The notes below the pieces were generated by a model. That model did no database searches and was not told the DNA's origin. It saw only the letters and a program-made list of their open reading frames with translations. A stretch of DNA of 13,639 nucleotides from Bryobacterales bacterium (GTDB lineage: Bacteria; Cyanobacteriota; Vampirovibrionia; Obscuribacterales; Obscuribacteraceae), in the NCBI GenBank assembly GCA_903970295.1, contig CAJCHQ010000672.1, positions 1 through 13,639 on the forward strand, read 5' to 3'. Positions 1 to 6,303 of the stretch are shown in pieces (the stretch's first letter is position 1; the number at the start of each line of letters is the position of its first letter). The translations under genes were made by a program, and so were the position numbers.

Positions 1-1520
1 TTCAGGAAATTGCCAAAGAATATCCGGATTTGGAAAATACGATGGCGACGATCAGCAGTCTGGCTGAAGAAATTCATCAGACAGACGATCCGGGTCCGAA
101 GTTGCAAGAAATCTACCGGCAAATAGCCAGTGCGGAAGCCGAATTGGGTGGTCGAGATGAGGCTCGCAATACTCTCACTCCCTTACGTAGAGAATTGCTC
201 CGCTTGATTGGCGGGCAAGAAGTCAGCTTCAAGATTCTCGATGGCACTCAAAGCGAGCATGCAGACGATGATGCTGCAGCCGACGGCACAAAACGCAGAG
301 ATCCATACCGCGAAGTGCAGCATGGACATTTCGTGGAAGTCGAGCGCAGTGCCGATGAAATCAGATACATCGACGGTTGGACCGGAGACTTGAAAGTAGT
401 TAAATTCGGCGGCGAGAAGCTCGATATCGAGACGCACTACGTCGATCCTAATAAACCTTCGACGCATGAGTCGGTCGACGCCATTGACGAAGAATACCCG
501 GACGGTAAAGATACACAATACGGTCCGGCCGTGGCTGCCAGAATTGGTGCGAAGAGCAGCAAATTGACGTTCAGAGATGGTGGCACGATGGAGACCTGGA
601 ATCGCAAAGCGTATCCAGAAGGTTTCCCGACGTCGTTTGGAAAGATTCGCAGACTACAAACCATACCGGCTCTGCCTGGAGAAAATGGTGCCAAAATGTT
701 CGACCAGATTCTCTATCGCGAGGACGTGAACAAAGGCCAGCCACCGTACACCGAAATAACGATCAAATCCAGACCTTTTGCCGTACCTGGTCTGCCCGCA
801 GATTTCGGTGCTTACGCAGTCGAAGAATTTCCCGGCATCTCAGGTTCCAAGAGATATCATCTCGGCCATTATGAAAACGGTCAGTTGGTGGTTGAAGGCG
901 TTCTCGACACAAGAAGTACACCAATTGCCACCAGCACCGATAGACCCGACATTCCTTTGGGCTCGGCCGAATTCATCTGGCGCACGCCAGACGCGCTTTC
1001 GATCATCAAGAGTGATGGACAGACAACTTCCGGCTGGTCCAAGAAGCTGATCAATTTCGACCAAGTCAGTGGCAGCCCCGAACCGTCAGTAATAATTGGC
1101 CCGATTGTGCCAAGTACCACTCCTGGGCAATTCGTCGTCAACCCGCTCGATCTTTATACCGATCCTAATATCCACGATCCCGATTTCTACCGAGTGGTGC
1201 CTTTAGGTCCTACCGATATATTTGCTCATGATGCCAACGGTCAAATGCTGTTCGACGCCAATAACCCGATTGCCAAACCGATTTATCGTGAAGACTATAT
1301 CGTCAAGACTCAGCAAGCCAAATCTCGCGCCAGTCTCAATAATCCGCTGGAAACCAACGGTTTGATGACTCCTTACGGTCTTGCTCTTGGGCGTGACTAT
1401 TTTTACGATGGTTCTTCCAAGCTGTATATGCAAAATCAAAATCGCCCGGAAATCATCATCGATCGCTTCGGTCACGCATTTGCCCCAGATGCCAGCGGGA
1501 ATTATGTACCTATTGACTAA
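1..1520 (+). CDS. Large hypothetical protein, 5' end outside window
   Basis: The frame is open from base 3 to the TAA at 1518-1520, so the first in-frame start codon (TTG at 30) is probably not the real start and the gene is cut by the window edge. About 506 residues are visible. I do not recognise the family. The first ~60 residues (EIAKEYPDL through RRELLRLIGG) look helical and possibly coiled coil. The rest is rich in Gly, Asp, Pro, Thr and aromatic residues with many short beta-like runs (for example WTGDLKVVKFGG and SKLTFRDGGTMETW), and a YRED motif occurs twice. I see no cysteine in the visible part, and no membrane segment. This composition suits an exported or cell-surface structural protein, but that is inference; no catalytic motif is visible. 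The predicted dnaE2 promoter overlaps its last codons, so the two genes are probably expressed separately. Confidence 0.75.
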   Translation, partial: QEIAKEYPDLENTMATISSLAEEIHQTDDPGPKLQEIYRQIASAEAELGGRDEARNTLTPLRRELLRLIGGQEVSFKILDGTQSEHADDDAAADGTKRRDPYREVQHGHFVEVERSADEIRYIDGWTGDLKVVKFGGEKLDIETHYVDPNKPSTHESVDAIDEEYPDGKDTQYGPAVAARIGAKSSKLTFRDGGTMETWNRKAYPEGFPTSFGKIRRLQTIPALPGENGAKMFDQILYREDVNKGQPPYTEITIKSRPFAVPGLPADFGAYAVEEFPGISGSKRYHLGHYENGQLVVEGVLDTRSTPIATSTDRPDIPLGSAEFIWRTPDALSIIKSDGQTTSGWSKKLINFDQVSGSPEPSVIIGPIVPSTTPGQFVVNPLDLYTDPNIHDPDFYRVVPLGPTDIFAHDANGQMLFDANNPIAKPIYREDYIVKTQQAKSRASLNNPLETNGLMTPYGLALGRDYFYDGSSKLYMQNQNRPEIIIDRFGHAFAPDASGNYVPID

Positions 1521-1541
1521 CATACGTACGTATGTTAGTAT
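1513..1541 (+). promoter_or_regulatory. Predicted sigma70-type promoter for dnaE2
   Basis: The -35 box is TTGACT (1513-1518, five of six consensus bases). After a 17-bp spacer comes the -10 box TAGTAT (1536-1541, four of six). Transcription would start near 1548. That leaves a leader of about 85 nt before the dnaE2 start, and the leader holds a long hairpin. The -35 box lies inside the last codons of the upstream gene. The spacer is occupied by the 24-bp palindrome described separately. Confidence 0.55.
1516..1539. promoter_or_regulatory. Perfect 24-bp palindrome, candidate operator of dnaE2
   Basis: Every one of the 12 base pairs from 1516/1539 inward is complementary, and the centre is ACATACGTACGTATGT. 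The symmetry breaks at 1515/1540. The palindrome covers the end of the -35 box, the whole spacer and the start of the -10 box, which is the usual place for a repressor operator. Its half-site AACATA recalls the Gram-positive SOS half-site GAACAT but the spacing is longer. The overall form also suits TetR-family operators. No candidate regulator gene lies in the window, so the binding protein is unknown. It also overlaps the stop codon of the upstream gene. Confidence 0.6.
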
Positions 1542-1554
1542 TCGAACATCAATA

Positions 1555-1599
1555 AACAAGCCCTTCTAGTCAGTTCTTGCCCGGCTGGGAGAGCTTGTT
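1555..1599 (+). promoter_or_regulatory. Long hairpin in the dnaE2 mRNA leader
   Basis: AACAAGC (1555-1561) pairs with GCTTGTT (1593-1599). After one C-A mismatch, 1563-1571 pairs with 1583-1591 through nine further pairs, three of them U-G, closing an 11-nt loop (1572-1582). The G-U pairs work only in an RNA copied from the + strand. No T-run follows, so it is not a standard terminator. It lies between the predicted transcription start (~1548) and the start codon, so a role in mRNA stability or translation control is possible. Confidence 0.45.
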
Positions 1600-1634
1600 G
1601 TAACCCAATAAAAAATCTAGAAAGCGTGGTCGGC

Positions 1635-4600
1635 ATGGTCAATGAGTATGCTGAACTTCATTGTCATTCATCTTTTTCTTTTTTGGATGGTGCGTCCAAC
1701 CCGGAAGAATTGGTTTTTACGGCAAAACAAATTGGTTTGAGCGCTCTGGCTCTGACCGATCATGACGATTTGGGAGGCATCGTCAGATTCGCCCATGCTG
1801 CCAAAGACATGGAATTGGCTGCTATTGTCGGTTGCGAATTGACGATGGAGGACGACTCGCATCTGACTATACTGGTGGAAAATCTTGGTGGTTATAAGAA
1901 TTTGTGCCATCTTTTGACGCAAGCCAGAGCTGTCGGTAATCGAGGCAGTCCACGCGTTTGCTATCAAGATCTATGCCAGCGATCGCAGGGCTTGATTGTT
2001 TTGTCCGGCTGTTTGCGTGGAAAAGTGGCTAGCTGTTTGGCCCGCAATGATCTGGCTGGGGCTGCCTCAGCTGCCAATTTTTTTCGAGATGTTTTTGCTG
2101 ACCGCTTTTATCTGGAATTGTGGAATCACCACATCAGCCAGGAATCAGTAGTTGCTAAAAAACTCTTGCAGCTTGCTGACTCTGAGTCGATACCATGGGT
2201 GGTGACAAATAATGCTCATTATTCTTGTCCGGAAAAAAGAATAATTCATGATGTATTGACGTGCGTGCGGCATGAGGTCAGTTTGGCCACTGCCGGTCGG
2301 CGATTGAGACCCAATGCCAGCTGGTATTTGAAGTCTCCTGCGCAAATGACATTCTTGTGGAGGAATTATCCGGACGGTATTAAAAACACGCTGGTAATTG
2401 CGGAGCGATGCCAGTTCAGGCATGGTTTCTTGAAGCCGCCATTGCCTACATATGAGGTGTCGGCTGGGCAAACCCACAATGGTTTGCTGGAAAAATTGGT
2501 CTGGGAGGGAGCGGCCAGGCGTTATGGTCATCTAAGCGACAAACATATTAAGCAGATCAATCACGAGCTTAACATGATCACCAGGCTCGAATTGACTCCC
2601 TACTTCTTGATCATGTGGGATATAGTCAACTTCGCGCTCAGTCAGGGCATTGCCGTGCAGGGGCGAGGATCGGCTGCCAATTCGGCGGTTTGTTATTGCT
2701 TATTTATCACCGCAGTCGATCCCATTGGTATGGATCTCTTATTCGAGCGCTTTTTGTCTGAAGGTCGCACAGAGCCTCCGGATATTGATCTCGATATTGC
2801 CCACCAGGAACGCGAGAAAGTTATTCAATATGTTTATGAAAAATATGGTCGCGAACACGCGGCAATGGTTTGCGAAACTATTACCTATCGCGGCAAATCG
2901 GCTGTGCGGGATGCCGCAAGAGTATTGGGATTTTCGCAGGAGCAAGCCGATAATCTTTCCGCTCAAGCAAATTACGATGAGGCTAAATTTGCCGCGTTTC
3001 ATTTAGCCAATGGTGGTGCCGAAGCCGCAGGTTTAGATGTCAGAGATTGGAAAGTAGAGCAGTTGATCAAAGTCGTTGCTGGTTTGCATCAACTGCCCAG
3101 GCATCGTTCAATTCACGTTGGCGGCTTTGTTCTTTCCGGTGAATTATTAGGCGACATCGTCCCGATAGAACCAGCAGCAATGCCAGGTCGCACCGTTATT
3201 CAATGGGACAAAGACGATCTCGATCTGGCTGGTTTGATCAAAATCGATTTGCTCGGATTGGGCATGCTGACCATGATTCAAGAAGGATTGAAGCTGGTCA
3301 AACAGCATCGCGGCAACAATATCGATCTTGGTCAGTTAGATATGAAAGATCCAGAAATTTATGAGATGTTGCGTCAAGCCGATACTGTCGGGCTCTTTCA
3401 AGTCGAATCAAGAGCGCAAATGAGTATTTTGCCGAAGCTCAACCCCACCTGCTTTTATGACATCGTGGTTTCAATTGCTCTGGTCAGGCCGGGTCCAATT
3501 CAAGGCAATATCATTCATCCATATTTACGCCGCCGTCGGGGCGATGAAGTTGTCAGCTATCTGCATCCTTCGCTCGAGCCGATTTTGAAAAGAACATTGG
3601 GTGTGCCCCTGTTCCAGGAGCAAGGCATGCGCCTGGCCGTTGTGGCAGCCGGGTTTTCTCCATCACAGGCAGACAATTTGCGCCGAGTGATGAGCCACAA
3701 GCGCTCGCAAGAAAAAATGGACAAATTATGTCAGGAATTGGCTTGCGGCATGCGTGCCAATGATTTTTCTGATCAAGCAATCAAGACGATTACCCATCAA
3801 CTGCGGGCTTTTGCCAATTATGGATTTCCGGAGAGTCACGCTGCATCCTTTTCTTTGCTTGTTTTTGCCTCTGCATATTTGAAGCGTTATTTTGCTCCTG
3901 AATTTTATTGTGCCATTCTCAATGCTCAACCAATGGGTTTTTACAGTCCGGCAACTTTGATTCGCGATGCCAAAAGACGCGGATTGACAGTATTGCCACC
4001 ATGTCTGGCCGAAAGCGAATGGCATTGTACTCTCGTGCCAGAGGCTGAAGGCGAAGCCGGCGAATTTACTTTGCAATTGCGTCTGGGTCTGCGTTATGTG
4101 CAGGGGTTAGGAGGTAAATCCAAAGCCGGATTAGAAAAAGCCTGGAGTGAAGGGGGCAAATTCAAATCACTCGAGGATGTTATTGCCCGCAGTGGCTTGG
4201 GCGATAACGAGTTGAAGTTGCTGGCGCGAGCAGGCGCTTTTGCGGCATTTAATCCCGGTCGCCGCCAGGCTTTATGGCAGACTCTGTGTCAATTGCGCAA
4301 GCGTCAGCCGACACCATTATTGGATTTGCTCAAAACAGAAAATGATCTGCATAGAGAAGAAAGAATTCCAGAAATGACGCCGCTGGAAGAGATAACGACT
4401 GATTTTAAAATGATGAATCTCTCTACAGAAGAGCACTTGATGAAATTTTATCGGGCCTGGGCCATGGCGCATGGCATTTATTCTTGTCATGATTTGAAAA
4501 TTGCCGAGCACGGTCGAAAGCTCACGGTTGCTGGCGGTGTGATTTGTCGCCAGCGTCCATCCACTGCCAAAGGCTTTGTCTTCATTACGTTGGAGGACGA

Positions 4601-4796
4601 AACCGGCATGGCCAATGTCATTATCAAACCGGCTAAATTTGAAGAATATCGCCAGACTATCCTGGCGGAGTCATTTCTTGCAGTTACTGGAAAATTGCAA
4701 TCGGAGCAAGGTGTAATCAATGTCATTGCCGATCGTGTCGAGGCCTTACCAAGCCTGCCAGGTAGTCCTAAAATGCCCTCTCGCAATTTCCATTGA
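1635..4796 (+). CDS. dnaE2: Error-prone DNA polymerase III alpha subunit, DnaE2/ImuC type
   Basis: This is a C-family DNA polymerase of the translesion-mutagenesis branch. The PHP domain starts at once with YAELHCHSSFSFLDGAS (metal-site His9 and His11; LTDHDD at 40-45). The polymerase core has GRGSAANSAVCYCL (~343-356), PPDIDLD with Asp383 and Asp385, and KIDLLGLGML with Asp538, which match the catalytic aspartates of E. coli DnaE. LGVPLFQEQGMRLAVVAAGFSPSQADNLRR and SHAASF follow, then a helix-hairpin-helix area and an OB fold from ~963 (RQRPSTAKGFVFITLEDETG). The end SRNFH matches the SRDFH-type tail typical of DnaE2. Its length of 1053 residues also fits DnaE2 rather than the ~1160 of replicative DnaE. 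ATG 1635 is preferred because AAAG at 1621-1624 lies 10 nt upstream; GTG 1626 would add three residues. The usual PHP D-x-H motif reads N-A-H (Asn193). No imuA or imuB is adjacent. Confidence 0.93.
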   Translation: MVNEYAELHCHSSFSFLDGASNPEELVFTAKQIGLSALALTDHDDLGGIVRFAHAAKDMELAAIVGCELTMEDDSHLTILVENLGGYKNLCHLLTQARAVGNRGSPRVCYQDLCQRSQGLIVLSGCLRGKVASCLARNDLAGAASAANFFRDVFADRFYLELWNHHISQESVVAKKLLQLADSESIPWVVTNNAHYSCPEKRIIHDVLTCVRHEVSLATAGRRLRPNASWYLKSPAQMTFLWRNYPDGIKNTLVIAERCQFRHGFLKPPLPTYEVSAGQTHNGLLEKLVWEGAARRYGHLSDKHIKQINHELNMITRLELTPYFLIMWDIVNFALSQGIAVQGRGSAANSAVCYCLFITAVDPIGMDLLFERFLSEGRTEPPDIDLDIAHQEREKVIQYVYEKYGREHAAMVCETITYRGKSAVRDAARVLGFSQEQADNLSAQANYDEAKFAAFHLANGGAEAAGLDVRDWKVEQLIKVVAGLHQLPRHRSIHVGGFVLSGELLGDIVPIEPAAMPGRTVIQWDKDDLDLAGLIKIDLLGLGMLTMIQEGLKLVKQHRGNNIDLGQLDMKDPEIYEMLRQADTVGLFQVESRAQMSILPKLNPTCFYDIVVSIALVRPGPIQGNIIHPYLRRRRGDEVVSYLHPSLEPILKRTLGVPLFQEQGMRLAVVAAGFSPSQADNLRRVMSHKRSQEKMDKLCQELACGMRANDFSDQAIKTITHQLRAFANYGFPESHAASFSLLVFASAYLKRYFAPEFYCAILNAQPMGFYSPATLIRDAKRRGLTVLPPCLAESEWHCTLVPEAEGEAGEFTLQLRLGLRYVQGLGGKSKAGLEKAWSEGGKFKSLEDVIARSGLGDNELKLLARAGAFAAFNPGRRQALWQTLCQLRKRQPTPLLDLLKTENDLHREERIPEMTPLEEITTDFKMMNLSTEEHLMKFYRAWAMAHGIYSCHDLKIAEHGRKLTVAGGVICRQRPSTAKGFVFITLEDETGMANVIIKPAKFEEYRQTILAESFLAVTGKLQSEQGVINVIADRVEALPSLPGSPKMPSRNFH

Positions 4797-4868
4797 AGAT
4801 TTTTCTGATGTCGCCATAAATTTCAGGAACTGGAATTTCCTAAAAGTCGATCTCGCGATTGAACTTTT

Positions 4869-4897
4869 TTGACGCTGACTACGTATTTATATTTGTA
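4869..4897 (+). promoter_or_regulatory. Possible promoter of a structured RNA
   Basis: TTGACG (4869-4874) is a strong -35 match. After 17 bp of partly AT-rich DNA the -10 position reads TTTGTA (4892-4897), which is poor. Transcription would begin about where the first hairpin of the candidate RNA starts (4903). Support is the -35 match and the position only. Confidence 0.3.
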
Positions 4898-4899
4898 GG

Positions 4900-5050
4900 A
4901 AAGAGAGTCACCTCTTGCAGACTGCCTGGGGAGATAGTCTGCGTGAAGCCCTCTCAATCGTCCCGTGCTTGCTCTAAAACTAGCCTGTTCAACAATCGAG
5001 CACAAGAATCGACAGCACCGAGAGGTGCTGCCGGTTTGGACGATTCTGTT
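4900..5050 (+). ncRNA. Candidate structured small RNA with three stem-loops
   Basis: The gap between convergent dnaE2 and the PDZ-CAP gene holds three stem-loops in a row. Hairpin 1 (4903-4955): GAGAG/CTCTC, TCAC/GTGA and GCAGACT/AGTCTGC, 16 pairs with a 5-nt bulge on one side and a 4-nt bulge on the other. Hairpin 2 (4965-5003): GTGCTTG/CGAGCAC, including one U-G pair. Hairpin 3 (5005-5047): outer AGAATCG/CGATTCT, inner CAGCACC/GGTGCTG closed by the GNRA tetraloop GAGA. The U-G pair and the GNRA loop make sense only on the + strand, where a TTGACG box lies upstream and a T-rich stretch (5048-5066) follows. I cannot match it to 6S, SRP, tmRNA, RNase P or a known riboswitch. Hairpin 3 could instead be a weak terminator for the minus-strand gene. 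Confidence 0.35.
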
Positions 5051-6192
5051 CACTTTTCAGTTTTGCCAGGTTGATTTTCTTCACCATTCGGATTGCCGTG
5101 GGAAAATTCTTCCGTCATCATAATTACTCCTTTTCTGTTGATCGCCAGTCCCACTCCGACTGTCTTATGATTGGGGTCCAGAATGTTGCTGCGGTGGTTC
5201 TCTTCGCCGGCCGGTTCTGCCATCATCGATCGCTCGCAGACGACCGCTGTAGCCGCAAGGGGCATGCCGGGCGTGCGATAGGAAATATTTTCCCAGACCC
5301 CAGACCTGATCCCGGCTTTTTTCGCTTTTTCTTGGGGTCCCACACCGTCTGGATCATCGTGGCCAAAGTATCCGCGCTTGGCCATGTCCTCCGAGCGCGA
5401 TCGGGCAAAGGCTCGTAATGTTGCGTTCTCGCTCACAGGTGCTACACCAAAGCGGGCTCGATCGTGGTTAATTACTTCCACCATATACGACTCTACTTGA
5501 GGAATTCCAGCTGCCATTACCGAAGGCGCAGCCGGTGCCCTGGGCATCGACGAATCATTGCTATCGACATTTTGATTGACGTAACGCAGTTGTCCGTTAT
5601 AGAGTTGCAAACCGCTATCGCCAACATGGACGAAAGCGACACTGACTACTCCGGTGGGCGTTTGCGAAAGAATGCGATCGGCATCGCCGGCGGTTTGCAC
5701 GACTCTGTTGTTGATTGAGAGAAGGACGTCGCCAATACTGATGCCGACCGACGCACCGAGGCCGGTATCAGTTATATTTTTGATCAAAATTCCAGAGTTG
5801 CGCCCTCTAGCTGATAAAACGCAGGCCGGCTGGCCACTCAAACCAAGAATGGCGGAGCCGGTCACATGGCTGCCGACGACGTAAATCTGCTTTTGCGCGG
5901 CCGCAGTCGCGGGAGTTTTTGCCCGGGCTGAGGCAAAGCTGAAAGCCAGGCTGAGAGCGATTAAGAAGAGAATGAGAGTTTTACCCGAACGCTTCAAAAG
6001 GGCGGCATAAACCACCATGATTGTCAAAACGAAAGTGACCAATCTCAAGCCTGTGCTCAGCCTTTTGATTGTGGACGCTAATTTCTTTCCCAGGCCCAGT
6101 GTCGCTCTGGTATTTTCAGATTGCGGCTGAGAATTCTTGGCGGCGTTCAGGCTTACATCGAACAAAGGCAGCAGTTTGTTTCTAATTTTCAA
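5050..6192 (-). CDS. PDZ-CAP domain protein, exported or membrane-anchored
   Basis: The reading frame gives 380 residues from a TTG start at 6192, with GGGGG upstream as a possible ribosome site. Two hydrophobic segments follow (about 51-66 and 73-88), and the second ends in ASARA as in a signal peptidase site. ATG at 6018 (residue 59) would give a simpler protein that begins with this signal peptide, so the start is uncertain. Residues ~128-192 form a PDZ-like domain (SGILIKNITDTGLGASVGISIGDVLLSIN). Residues ~233-365 are a CAP/SCP (YkwD-like) domain with the cavity residues His278 (GYFGHDDPDG), Glu301 (WENI), His333 (NHRSNILDP) and the acidic pair at 361-362 (MMTEEFS). CAP proteins act outside the cytoplasm, but their molecular role in bacteria is mostly unknown. 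The PDZ part may bind peptides or partner proteins. The gene reads toward dnaE2 and lies downstream of the DUF4388 gene. Confidence 0.85.
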   Translation of the reverse strand: MKIRNKLLPLFDVSLNAAKNSQPQSENTRATLGLGKKLASTIKRLSTGLRLVTFVLTIMVVYAALLKRSGKTLILFLIALSLAFSFASARAKTPATAAAQKQIYVVGSHVTGSAILGLSGQPACVLSARGRNSGILIKNITDTGLGASVGISIGDVLLSINNRVVQTAGDADRILSQTPTGVVSVAFVHVGDSGLQLYNGQLRYVNQNVDSNDSSMPRAPAAPSVMAAGIPQVESYMVEVINHDRARFGVAPVSENATLRAFARSRSEDMAKRGYFGHDDPDGVGPQEKAKKAGIRSGVWENISYRTPGMPLAATAVVCERSMMAEPAGEENHRSNILDPNHKTVGVGLAINRKGVIMMTEEFSHGNPNGEENQPGKTEK

Positions 6193-6209
6193 GCGCGCCC
6201 CCAGGAAAG

Positions 6210-6247
6210 CCTCACCCCTGGCTCTATTAGAGCACAGAGGTGTGAGG
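6210..6247 (-). repeat. Imperfect 16-bp hairpin upstream of the PDZ-CAP gene
   Basis: All 16 bases 6210-6225 pair with 6229-6247, leaving only three single-base bulges at 6234, 6238 and 6241 and a 3-nt loop. The outer arm is CCTCAC/GTGAGG and the inner arm GCTCT/AGAGC. It lies 17 bp before the TTG start at 6192. No strong T-run follows on either strand, so an mRNA leader structure or processing site is at least as likely as a terminator. Confidence 0.5.
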
Positions 6248-6248
6248 A

Positions 6249-6271
6249 AAACAAATCAGTGCAATTTGTTT
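6249..6271. repeat. AT-rich inverted repeat, possible operator or weak terminator
   Basis: AAACAAAT (6249-6256) and ATTTGTTT (6264-6271) form a perfect 8-bp inverted repeat around a 7-nt centre. It abuts the hairpin at 6210-6247 with a single base between. On the minus strand the second arm plus the next base gives TTTGTTTT, so it could end the DUF4388 transcript weakly. It could equally be a protein-binding site. Confidence 0.4.
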
Positions 6272-6303
6272 CAGTACTGCATATGCCACTGATATCAGAG
6301 CGA

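Noticed and set aside
4821..4845. Possible terminator of dnaE2 (AGGAA/TTCCT)
   Set aside because: A 5-bp AT-leaning stem followed by AAAAG rather than T residues; too weak to call.
4823..5074. Short open frames on both strands (76 and 71 codons) between dnaE2 and PDZ-CAP
   Set aside because: Neither has a ribosome site or protein-like composition, and both cover the base-paired segments that are better explained as RNA structure.
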